NCBI RefSeq assembly: GCF_029633865.1
Contig: NC_079219.1
Span: forward strand, 11,088,420-11,152,419
DNA: 64,000 bases
From: Lampris incognitus
Taxonomy: Eukaryota > Chordata > Actinopteri > Lampriformes > Lampridae
Direction of reading: 5' to 3'
Within the stretch, counting starts at the first letter, position 1. Every line of letters begins with the position of its first letter. Shown here piece after piece: positions 45,001-58,246 of this stretch. A model generated the notes under the pieces. It made no database searches. It worked only from the letters and a program-made list of their open reading frames with translations, and was not told the origin of the DNA. Both the position numbers and the translations under genes were made by a program.

Positions 45001-45936
45001 TGCCAGCCGAGCTGAGCGCAACGGCAGCAGAACATGCAAAACCAGCCCACCCTCAGTCGATGTTTTCTCATTTTTCGGAAGCGTTCCTTTACTTTTGTTT
45101 GAGAAATGGAGACCACTGAAAGCCTCAAAAGGAAGTGAAAGCAAGGCACTGGCTGGTTTTCTCATACGCAAGTAATAAAGTGAACGTTTACAAGTCTGAC
45201 CAAAGCGACAGCAGAAGGATGAGATTTGAGATACTTTATGGACCCCCGCAGGGCAATTAGGCTCTGCATTTAACCCATCCTAGCTGTGTAGCTAGGGGCA
45301 GTGGGCAGCCGCCGTGCAGCGCCCGGGGACCAACTCCAGGTCGTCTTGCCATGCCTTGCTCAGGGGCACAGACAGGAGTACTCACCCTAACATGCATGTC
45401 TTTTTTCATGGTGGGGTAAACCGGAGCACCCGGAGACAATTACCCACCGCAGACACGGGGAGAACATGCAAACTCCACACAGACGACGACCTGGGATGAC
45501 CCCCCCCCCCCCGGTTGGACAACCCGGGGTTTGAACCCAGGGCCTTCTTGCCTTGAGGCGACAGTGCTTACCACTGCGCCACCATACCGCTTTTTTTTTT
45601 TTTTGCTCTCTGAAGGAGAGAGAGAATAACTTTGGGGGGGAGGGAATTTTGAAATACTTTATGAAGCAGTGGGGTGGACAGCCACTGTGTGCGGACTGCA
45701 CCTTTAAATATGCATGCGAGTCTTTATTTTGGATACTAGTTTAAATGGCAAAGAATTTTCCATTCAAATAAATGTTATGTAAAACCTATTTGCATTGACG
45801 TTTTTCTTCTTCTTCTTGTGTCGTGCATGCGAGGGACAGATAATATGACCGGAGTTTTCCCCCGTTTGTCCAACATTTGAGAATCTCCTCGGACACGTTG
45901 GCCAGCACCACAATTTTCCTAGTGAAAACTTTGAGA

Positions 45937-46013
<77 letters not shown>

Positions 46014-46441
46014 CAACATGCTGGCGCTGCTTTATCAGACCCACCAGGAGAGGCGATATAACTGGATTAAGGTCATCAGTGTCCTTGTGTCTCAATGTGC
46101 TCTAGCCTCTCTGCCCTCACTGCCTTGCTCACTGGCTCTGCCTCCTCTCAGCTGGTGATGGTCCACAAACCAAACCAGAAGCTTGGGCAAAATGTGACGG
46201 ATGGGCATGAGGTTGTTTTAGGTGTTGTCATTTGGGTCTACAAGAGGGTCCGGATTAGAAGTAAGGGGACGTGTTGGATCACGGCCAAGCCGGGAGTAAG
46301 ACAACTGATCATGTGACCAGGCAAGCAGCTCAGGAGCTGCAACTGTCTGACAGCTTTGACCTCTGACCTCATACAGGGGTCGGGTACACGGTAACAGCTG
46401 CCACATGACGGCCACAGCTGTGATACCACCCAGAAACCCCT

Positions 46442-46508
<67 letters not shown>

Positions 46509-46671
46509 CTCTGCTGACTCAGCCCACCATGTGTAGTTGTCACATGGCTCCTGAAAGGAGTCAGGTGTTTATAATCTGTTTAGACCGACAGACCATAGAT
46601 AGATAGACAGACAGACAGGTAGATAGATAGACAGACAGACAGATAGATAGATAGACAAGTAGATAGATAGG

Positions 46672-46702
<31 letters not shown>

Positions 46703-46811
46703 GTAGATAGATAGACAGACAGATAGATACAGGTAGATAGATAGGTAGATAGATAGACAGAGACAGACAGACAGATAGATAGACAGACATACAGATAGAT
46801 AGCTGGCTAGC

Positions 46812-46843
<32 letters not shown>

Positions 46844-46978
46844 TAGATAGATACATAGATATGGATAGATAGATAGATAGATAGACAGCTAGCTTGATAG
46901 ATAGATAGATAGACAGGCAGATAGACAGACAGACAGATAGACAGCTAGCTAGCTAGCTAGATAAACAGGCAGACAAAC

Positions 46979-47042
<64 letters not shown>

Positions 47043-47168
47043 CGATAGCAGGGGGAGAGGGTGTGTGTTGGGTTACTATGTATGTGTTCATGTAAATTAC
47101 TGTAAGCATAAACAGAGTTGACACTAAGCAGACCCCCCCCCCCCGTAATCTACTCTACCAGAGGAGGT

Positions 47169-47211
<43 letters not shown>

Positions 47212-49654
47212 TGCACGTGCACGTGTTGATACTCAACAGAAGGTTTCGAGACTTCCCACCCCCAACACACAGAAACAACCCATCCATTGCTCATAACTCC
47301 TTTTTTTCTGGATATAACATCCCAGCAATCCACAAGGCCTTACAGGACACCAGCTTTCCACTGCATTTGTCACATGGACCGTTAGAATAAAACATACATA
47401 CATGCATACATACATACATATATACATACATGCATACATATATGTATATAGTATGCACGTGTGTGTGTGTATGTGTGTGCGCATGTGTGTGCGTGAGCGT
47501 ATGCGCGCGTGTAAAGATAACATAGCGTGGGGCCTTGTTTCCTTCCCCAAAAAAATCTTAGGTTGAATTGGACCGAGTCTTGAAAATCTTTCCAAATAAA
47601 AGTAAACACATCACAGACAGACAGCAGGTCTGTTCTGTCAGGATTTCCATTTATATGGGTTTCAGACCAACGGCAGGACCTGCCTGACATAACCCAGCAC
47701 AAACCCCCTCAGGACAGAAAGACGATCAATTTCCATTAGGAAAGAGGACAGGGTGTTCTCTGCTGTCCTCTACCATGATGGTTCAAGTACTTCTGCTCTT
47801 TCACCGGGCCCCTCTCCATCCCCCGCCTAGTGTCACCATGTGGTTATGTTTATAATGTACAGTCTGGTACTTTATATACTGTACAGTCTGGTAGTTTATA
47901 TAATGTACAGTCTGGTAGTTTATATACTGTACAGTTTGGTAGTTTATATAATGTACAGTTTGGTAGTTTATATACTGTACAGTTTGGTAGTTTATATAAT
48001 GTACAGTCTGGTAGTTTATATACTGTACAGTTTGGTAGTTTATATACTGTACAGTCTGGTAGTTTATATAATGTACAGTCTGGTAGTTTACATACTGTAC
48101 AGTTTGGTAGTTTATATAATGTACAGTCTGGTAGTTTATATGATCAACAGTCTGATAGTTTATATACTGTACAGTCTGGTAGTTTATCTTATGTACAGTC
48201 TGGTAGTTTATATACTGTACAGTCTGGTAGTTTATCTGATGTACAGTCTGGTAGTTTATATACTGTACAGTCTGGTAGTTTATATAATGTACAGTCTGGT
48301 AGTTTATATTATGTTCAGTCTGGTAGTTTATATACTGTAAAGTCTGGTAGTTTATCTGATGTACAGTCTGGTAGTTTATATACTGTACAGTCTGGTAGGT
48401 TATGTGATGTAAAGTCTGATAGTTTATATACTGTACAGTCTGTAGTTTATATAATGTACAGTGTAGTAGTATCTATAATGTACAGTGAGTATTCATAATG
48501 TACAGTGACTAGCATCTATAATGTATACTGTAGTATTATGTAGTGTTGTATTTATAATGTACAGTGTAGTATTTATAATGTATAGTGTTGTAGTGTTGAT
48601 AATATACAGTGCAGTAGTATCTATAATGTATAGTGTAGTATTTATGATGTAGTGTTGTAGTAATTATAATGGACAGTGCAGTAGTATCTATAATGTATAG
48701 TGTAGTATTTGTAATGTACAGTGCAGTAATGTATAGTGTAGTATTCATAATGTACAGCGTGGTAGTGTCAGAGCCTCATATATAAAGCTCAGTGTAGGAT
48801 CCACACTAAAAACTTGCATAAACTCAAAACAAGAAAACTGCATATGTTCAGAAATGACCAGATTTACAAAACCTTGCTCATGCCAAATCCTGCACTTCCA
48901 TTTTAAAAATCCCAAATCAACTTGAAGCTGCACAAGCCTCTCATTCCACCCCATTAACGCCCAAAATAAACATAAATGGAAGTAGAAACATCTTTTCTTA
49001 ATATTCAAAGGCACATTAGTAGCCCACGTTTCTCAGTAAACTCAACGACAATGTTTGAACAGAAACATAAAAAAACACAAAACATAAAAATTTCAAGGAC
49101 TGTGGAACAGAGACACTGGATGACGAGGTGAAGGCCAGAAAAAAAAGTTATTTAGTCGTTTTTCAGTTGGAATAGTCAACATAAAGGGAATGTGTTGAGT
49201 GGTAAAATGTCCCAAAAGTAGTAAATCCAGCCAGCTCTGAGCCTCACAGCCGTAATGAGTCAAAAAAACAGGTCAGACATGACAGCGGCTCTCTGTGCAC
49301 CACCAGACTACTGTGGGACCACCAGGCAAGATCCTCACAGATGTCAGCTGTAGAATTTGTTAAAAAAAACTGTATCATCTTGATTATCAGCATCGATTTC
49401 ATTTAAATTCAACGTATCACATCAAAATATGGGCGGCACGGTGGCGCAGTGGTTAGCGTGGTCGCCTCACAGCAAGAAGGCCCTGGGTTCAAGCCCCGGG
49501 GTAGTCCAACCTTGGGGGTCGTCCCGGGTCATCTCTGTGTAGAGTTTGCATGTTCTCCCCGTGTCTGTGTGGGTTTCCTCCGGGGGCTCCGGTTTCCTCC
49601 CACAGTCTAAAGACATATAGGTCAGGTGAATCGGCCGTACTAAATTGTCCCTAG

Positions 49655-49710
<56 letters not shown>

Positions 49711-52213
49711 TCTGTGTGATGGCCTGGTGGCCTGGCCAGGGTGTCTCCCCGCCTGCTGCCAAGTGACTGCTGGGATAGGCTCCAGCATCCCTGAGAGCAG
49801 GATGAGCGGTTCGGATAATGGATGGATGGATGGATGGACATCAAAATGTGTTAAAACTTTGGTGGTGTTTGCTGCATGTTGGGCCAGGGTCGTCCTCCTT
49901 TCAGGAGAGAGTTAAGTCTTTTTTCTGTGACAGTAGTGCAGATGAAGGCTAACATATAGCCACCGTCATCTGCATTGGTAGATCTGGTTAGCATATGGAT
50001 GAATGATAATACCTTAACAGGAAATGCAGAGTGGAATGGTGAAGCACAAGGCTGGCGAAACCTCGTATGCATATCCGTTGTAAAGCATATCCACTGTAAA
50101 TGGGCACAATTCAAAGAGCATCAAAACATTATTTAAGCTGGGAAGTGTAAATCACTTTGTTTTTCAGAGAGGGAATACCATAAACTTCTACAAGTTACAA
50201 CCAGTGGCGGTTGGTGCGAAAAACTTTGGGGGGGGGGGGGGGCACAATTTATTATGGCGCAGCACACCTGACAGCTGCTTTAATGGCCACACAGTCACAG
50301 AGTTATTAAGAAGGACAATGTAGCCCCTAGATTTTAACAGGGTTCGTAGACGGTGGATGATTGACAGTCGGGGCAAGGCGTCATGGTGGGTGTGAACATG
50401 ATTGACAGCCACGAGAATTGTCCAATCTCATTAGATCAAAAAACATTAAAACAATACCAATTCGCTGCCAATAAAAGTGGGAGTGTCTGGGGCACACAGA
50501 ACTGCGCCCCATGGAGAATCTGAAGAAACCAATCAGACGGCAGCCTCAGGTCACCTGCTCACCACAAGTTAGAGGGCTTATATAAGGTATGGTTTGGCCG
50601 GCGCCCCTCACCCAGGAAGTATATGTATTCAGACAGAAATCAACCAAACACCATGTGGAACCAATATTTAATGGCTGCTGACAGGCGCTCACAGACTGAA
50701 AAACACTTTCATTTCATAATTATTTGCGTCATAAAACTAAATTATATTTAACATGTTTAAGTAGATTTTCATCTCTTGATATTTGAAGGGGGCGGCGCTC
50801 TGGCGCTCTAGCGCCCTATACTGGCCAGCCGCCACTGGTTACAACTAACTATATGTAGCTTCATCCGAGGATACTCGACCTGATGATGATGATGATATGT
50901 AGCTTTTATCTGGTACCTAACTGGTTTAAAAACAATTGTACTTTTTTGTGGGATTTTTCCTCCTTTTTCTCCCCAATTGTACTTAGCCAATTATCCCACT
51001 CTTCCGACCCGTCCCGGTCACTGCTCCGCCCCCTGTGCCGATCCGGGGAGGGCTGCAGACTACCACATGCCTCCTTCGATACATGTGGAGTCGCCAGCCG
51101 CTTCTTTTCACCTGACAGTGAGGAGTTTCACCAGGGAGACGTAGCATGTGGGAGGCTCACGCTATTCCCCCCAGTTCCCCCTCCCCCTTGAACAGGCGCC
51201 CTGACCAACCAGAGGAGGTGCTAGTGCAGCGACCAGTATATATACCCACATCGGGCTTCCCACCCACAGACACGGCCAGTTGTGTTTGTAGGGACGCCCG
51301 ACCAAGCCGGAGGTAACACGGGGATTCGAACCGGCAATCCCCGTGTTGGTAGGCAACGGAATAGACCGCCACGCCACCCGAACGCCCCTAAAAACAATTG
51401 TACTTTGACAGTGAAAAGGCCGTTATGCTTTACCTCATTACTTTGCCATAGGAGTTGCTACTTCCCACTGACTCATAAACATGCGTATACATGAGTCGTC
51501 AACCTTTGCGTGGTGGTACGCACATTCTCATGCCAAGTTCCCGTTTTAATAAATCTGACATGAGCATGGGAAATTGTGTATTCGAAGGTTTTGTGTGTAT
51601 GCAGCGTCAATTAATGAGGCCCAGGCCCTTGAAGTTCTTCATCTCCAACCTAGGAAAATGGAAGAGGAGTAGACAACTCCAGAATTCTCCTCTTATCAAT
51701 CCCCATAACTGTTATTACATCTGAGGTCATCGATTCAGCCATAAAGGTGAAGCTATTTACGTATGATGGCAGAAACTGATGTTGATGAAGAAGAGGTCAA
51801 GACTCTGACTGGGACCACACTGTATTTACCAGTGATTTGTTGCATTTAATTCATCCCACCCAGTGTGCCAGAAGGGTGTGGTTTAAATAGTGAGAGGTAA
51901 ATGAACTACCCTCTCTGTTATGTGTGGTAATCTCCATCTGTGTGGTACAACAAGTATAGTCCATCCATCCATCCTTCCATTATCCAAACCGCTTATCCTG
52001 CTCTCAGGGTCACGGGGATGCTGGAGCCTAGCCCAGCAGTCAAGTCCAGTCAATTTTATTTGTATAGCCCAATATCCATCCATCCATTATCGGGACCACT
52101 TATCCTGCTCTCAGGGTTGCGAGGATGCTGGAGCCTATTCCAGCAGTCATTGGGCAGCAGGCAGGGAGACACCCTGAACAGGGCGCAAGGCCATCACAAA
52201 GGGCCGACGTACA

Positions 52214-52288
<75 letters not shown>

Positions 52289-52650
52289 ACACATACACAC
52301 ACACACACCTGCACACATTCATACCTAGGGACAATTTAGTACGGCCGACTCACCTGACCTACATGTCTTTGGACAGTGGGAGGAAACCGGAGCCCCCGGA
52401 GGAAACCCCACGCAGACACGGGGAGAACATGCAAACTCCACACAGAGGACGACCCAGGACAACCCCCAAGGTTGGACTCCCCCAGGGCTCGCACCCAGGA
52501 CGTTCTTCCTGTGAGGCGACCGCGCTAACCACTGCGCCATCGTGCCGCTTGTATAGCCCAATATCACAAATTACAAATAGTAAAATATATACTCTGAATG
52601 ACCTGTAGCCCTCTGACCTGCGGTTTCAGGACAGGTAAAAACAGAGCACT

Positions 52651-52718
<68 letters not shown>

Positions 52719-55700
52719 GATGTCTTGATAACCATGGAGTTTTTTATACAGATGACCCAGATGACCCATGCAGCCATGTTCAGTATTATATGGTGAGACC
52801 ATTCTGTGTCTCATGCCCCAAGTGTCCCCCTAAAGCCAGCAGGCTGTCCGGAGGATCGAACTGGATCCAGTCTGATGTTAGAGCTTTCAAATATCAAAGC
52901 ACTTCCCTAAACACTCAATCTATAATTGATAAGCTGTCCATCCACCGGTGGGCTGTTCTTTGTAGAGACAGAGAACTCATTAAAGTTGTATGGAGGCTCT
53001 GCAGTGTCTGAAGGTGAAATGAGTTCTGGCAACATAACCGGCTCTTATTTATCTATCTGTCCATCAATCTGTCCATCCGTCGCTCTGTCTATCCGTCACA
53101 TTAATGAGACGGACAGACAAATGACGTTGAATTATGAGTCTTTGACCAATCAGATAGCATGGAGAAAAAACACACTGTCCATCAATACACACACTCAGTT
53201 ACACACAACTAAAACACATAACAATCTGACACACACACACACACACACATGCACAAACTCTAACTCCCTTCACAGATAAGCAAGCACAAGCTCCATCACG
53301 TGTAAACGCATGCATGTCCATGTGGAGACATCTGACTGACTCCACATATCAATACAACATATGCATGCACACACACACGTACATATATATATACACACAT
53401 ATCAACAGACTGTAGGCACATCCATACACACATCAGGTGGAATGGCATCAGCGACATGATAACCAGTTCGAGTCCAACTCCAACAGGACACTAAGGCCCC
53501 TTTTCCACTGCATGGTACGGGCTCAACTCGACTCTGCTCTATTTGACTCTACTCACTTTACTTTTTGGGATTTCATTTTCTACTGCAGATAGTATCCCCT
53601 CATGGCGAAGCCCTGCCGGTCATTTGTGGGCATATTGAATAGTTGGGTTTTTAAATAAAAAAAAGATTTTATTTATATTTATATAAATACAAATAAATGT
53701 ACATATATTTTTATTTATTTATATTTTTGTAAATTAAAAAAAAATGTATTTATAGTGGTATTTTCATGTCTCCTTTTAGTATCGGGCCAGCTCACTTGGA
53801 ACCTCGACGGAGGTGGTACCACAAAAAAGTAGCTGGCACCAGGTACTATCCCTGACTTTGGCCCAATGGAAAACCAACAATAGCGAGTAGAGCTGAGTCG
53901 AGTCGAGCCGGCACCCGGCAGTGGAAAAGGGGCATAAGACTAATCATGTTTGAAAGTTTGATGCCACTTAGCCCTGATTCAGGTTTCTGCTGGACGTTTT
54001 ACAACAGGACGTTTCTTGTTGCGGAGTCCGTTTTCATCCTGCACAGGATTCTGCTGTGAGAAACGTCCTGTAGTAAAGCACCCAGCGGAGTCCCGAGTCG
54101 GGGCCGGATTCCACCCGGATGTGACTTTAACCGCCGTCATCGCTCGGTGAGTGTGTTTTATGCTGGTTTGTAACATGTCCGCACTGAGGTGAGGTTTTAC
54201 ACGGCAGGGCAGAGCAGGGTGTGCAGGTCAGTTAATTAGTTAACTAGTCGGTCATAAAATTAACAGTCACTTCACTACGATACACTGGCATCACGGTTCA
54301 GTAAAGTTTCGATACTGAAAACAGGAATGAATGCCAGACACAGGGCCTTGATTTTTAAACTGTTGAATTTATTTTAAAAAAAAATCTATTGTAACCGGTT
54401 ATTTTCTTGCCCGGTGCGGGATTCGATACGGGATGTATTGCACCACAAGACGACATCACGAACCGCTCGGCTAAAGGGTCAGACCAGTTAACTAGAGGCT
54501 AACGTGTCTTATTAGTAGTTTAGACTATCATTCTACTTATGACTTTGGAGCTAGTCCTCATCCATCTTCTGGGCTAGCTTTTTAGGGTATGAAACACAAC
54601 AGGCATAACAAATATAACATCGGCTTTGTCATCATTTTTTTTGTACAAGACAGGAATAATCGATCGAGGCATAATCATCGATCGACAAACCGGATTGATG
54701 ACTGTGCAAATGAGTCGACATGTTCTAGGTACTGCTAGAGGAGGAGGCGCCCGGGTGGCGTGGCGGTCTATTCCGTTGCCTAGCAACACGGGGGTCGGCG
54801 GTTCGAATCCCCGCGTTACTTCCGGCTTGGTCGGGCGTCTCTACAGACTCGATTGGCCGTGTCTGCGGGTGGGAAGCCGGATGTGAAGAGTAGGGTAATT
54901 GGTCAAGCACAATTGGGGGGGGGAGTATTGCTAGAGGCGTATCCTGTTGTCATGAAGCAGACGGGGCGCACCGTTGCTTTTCTATCCACCGCCCTCTTGC
55001 CATCGGCGTCATAACCTACAGGGAAAACAACGCCAGACCTCTTAGTTAGTTAATGGATGTCCTTCTAGTTCTTGACTGCCACAGCCAGCAAAGGCACAAC
55101 CGGCCATATTGTTGTTACAGCGGTATGCAACGTTGCACACCATCCAATGTTGCTGCTAGCTAAACGGCTAATAGTTTGCCAACGTGCTTTTTGTGCCTAA
55201 ACCGGAGAAATTTCACTCAAAAGCTCACCGCCATCGGACCAACTTAAACCGGAGAAATTGAGACACTTTTGTTTCTCATTTGCTGTCGCATCTTAATTCG
55301 GCTGCCTTTTTGAGCGGCGCTTGTTTTTCCCACTTGATATGTTGAATCTTGTTCGGTTTGTAATCCGCACGGAGCCATGAGCCATACCATATGGTTTAAT
55401 ATGAATACCTAGTATATCGTTACAGCCCTATTGGCTAGTTAGTTAATTACAGGAAGTCCTTGGGTTATGAACACCCGACTTACGAACCGGCCTCCGAAAA
55501 GCCTATTATTTTAAACATTTTCAGTTACACACAATGGTTTGTACTAACGAACGGACGAACTACTTTGCACAACGCTCAAAACACAGCGCGTTTTAGGCGG
55601 TTCGTCGGTCCGAGGGAGAACAACGCCACGCCGTCGTCACCATTTTAAGTCGGATCGCGTAAACATTGTTCATCGAAGAAAAGGAAAACGATCACGACTG

Positions 55701-58180
55701 AAACGAAAGTGGAAATAGCAAAGTTAACCGGATAGTGACTGACAGCCGGGACTAGGAAGAGAGGGAGGCCGAGAAAAACCTGGGTAAACAACATCGGAGA
55801 ATGGCTACAGTTGAGCGTAGTGGAGACAGGGAGAGCTGCGATGGATAGGGAACGGTGCAAGAGACTTGTTGAGGCATCAGCTGTGCTCCTACGACCTCCA
55901 TAGGTTACGGAACTGATGATGATGACGACTGACGGCTTCAGCTGCTACACGGCCATTTATAACGAGAACAAGAAAAGCTCTGTTCAAGCCGCCCTTGGTG
56001 TTTACTTTAAGAAACTGACTTCAGAAATTAACCTTCACTCTACAGCAGCAGAATCAGGCCCTGACCCTCCAACACCAGGTCCATCCGCTCCAGCACGAGG
56101 CCTATCCTCTTCAACACCAGGCCCATCATCCAATTAATGAAGTCATTTTAATTGATAATTAAGGCTCCTTCCGGTATGCAAGACATCAATTGGAATGAGA
56201 GTTTTAACCTTTAATTATCTTTTCTTTTCTATCTTAAACAGTTTAAGAAATGTTACTTAAATGACTTTTATACCTATACACACATTCTCTCTCTCAATTA
56301 TAAATACTGTACTGTAGTTACATTTATTATTATTTCTGTATTATTCTATTTATGATGTTTTAGGTAAAGTATATACTAAGACAAACATTTGAATAATTGA
56401 CACTAGATGTGAGCTGTACGTAACTGTTCCGACTTACATACTAATTCAACGTACAAACAGGTTGTTCGTAATCCGGGGACTTCCTGTATTCCGTTGCCTA
56501 CCAACACGAGGATCGTCAGATTGAATCCCTGTGTTACCTCCGGCTTGGTCAGGCGCCCCTACAGACACAATTGGCTGTGTCTGCGGGTGGGAAGCCGGAT
56601 TTGGGTGTGTGTCCTGGTCGCTGCACTAGCGCCTCGTCTGGTCAGTCGGGGCGCCTGTTCGGTGGGGAGGGGGAACTGGGGGGAATAGTGTGATCCTCCC
56701 ATGCGCTACGTCCCCCCTGGCGAAACTCCTCACTGTCAGGTGAAAAGAAGCAGCTGGCGCCTCCACATGTATCGGAGGAGACATGTGATGGTCTGCAGCC
56801 CTCCCCGGATCGGCAGAGGGGGTGGAGCAGCGACCGGGACGGCTCGGAAGAGTGGGGCAATTGGCCGGGTACAATTGGGGAGAAAAAGTGGGGGAAAAAA
56901 AATTGTTGTTTCATTACTAAGATAGCAGGCAAGCTAGCTAGGTAGGTAGCAGGATGTTAAATGCAGCAGAACGAATCAGGACCAGCACACAAACCAGAAA
57001 TCTGTCTCACGCAGAGAGGATATTAAAAAGGCAAAACCCTGGTGACTGAAATTCCGATTCAAGTTTAAATGTGGATTCAAAAATAATACTGAAATTTTCT
57101 ATATCACCCGCACAAAACAATTTTCTCTCCTGTGCATTCATTCATTATTCACTCCATAAAACACCAAACTAAACTTACTGCTGTCATCTATCTATCTGTC
57201 TTGTTAGCATGTCTGTCTGTCTGTGGAGACAGTAGGAAGCCAGTGTGTAGGAATGAAAAAGGAAGTAAATCAGTCATTTCAGTACCAGTCTTGTCTGTGC
57301 TATGATCTCTTCTCGAATTTAGGAAAAAAATAAGGAAGTGACGCGCACTGCAGAAGGACAGATGACACATTTATCTAGTTCTCAGACACATGATCCGTGA
57401 CAGTATGAATGTATTAATAAGCATACCGTGTCACTGCATTCATCTTGCTTGCACTGCTGAGTGCATTAAAAAGTAATAGAGTAAAGCTCCATTTGGTTTT
57501 CCTCAATAGCTATGATCAGATGCGATGATTTTCATCTATCCAAATTAATTCTACCTAACTGAAGATTCCAGAAGAACTGTTTATATGTATGGCAAATGCG
57601 GCAAATTTGTTCTGTGCTTGCGAAAAGTGGCATGGACAGACATGCACGTCTTGTACTGTTAAAAACCATACAGCGCCATTCTGAATTCTTTACAGCGGTT
57701 GTATTACAAGAAGTGGGAGACCAGAGAGAAGTGCATTACATTAATCTAACAGAGAAATGACTAGAATCTGGAAATCATGCTGGGTCACACGTTCTGGTAG
57801 ATACAAGAGGCTCTTTCTGATGTTTTCCAGAGAAAAGCAGCTAGAACAGGAGACATCAGTGTTTTGGTAACCCTCTCCGTTAGGTCGGGCTTCACTGTAA
57901 CCTCAGTCCATTTAAATCAGAGCCAAGCTCCAAAACTGCCCAGTGAGGTTTAAATATAACTCGGATGTCAAAAAGCCAGTTTTAAGTCCAGTGTACGATA
58001 GCAGTCTCTGTCAGCAGGACAGCTACCATGCTGCAGATACTCCTGAGGTCAAACCTGGAGGTCTGCTCACCGCTGAAGGATTTCTTTAAGGCTGACGTGG
58101 TAGCATCATCCCTACTGTCCCTCTTACTAAGCTTCTAGATGAAGTGAGTCGAAGTGACACAGGGAGAGAAAGACAAAGAC

Positions 58181-58246
<66 letters not shown>

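Noticed and set aside
47830..48498. 222-residue plus-strand open frame (SGSLYTVQ repeats)
   Set aside because: Result of a 24 bp minisatellite inside the plekho1 intron; a second frame is open as well, which a real gene would not show.
53985..54080. Foldback around AACAGGACGTTTCT / AGAAACGTCCTGT
   Set aside because: A short imperfect inverted pair with no duplication or repeat partner; could be chance or an old MITE core.
55916..56137. Small host protein with Pro/Ser tail
   Set aside because: It lies inside a TA-flanked element and resembles the C-terminus of Tigger transposases.
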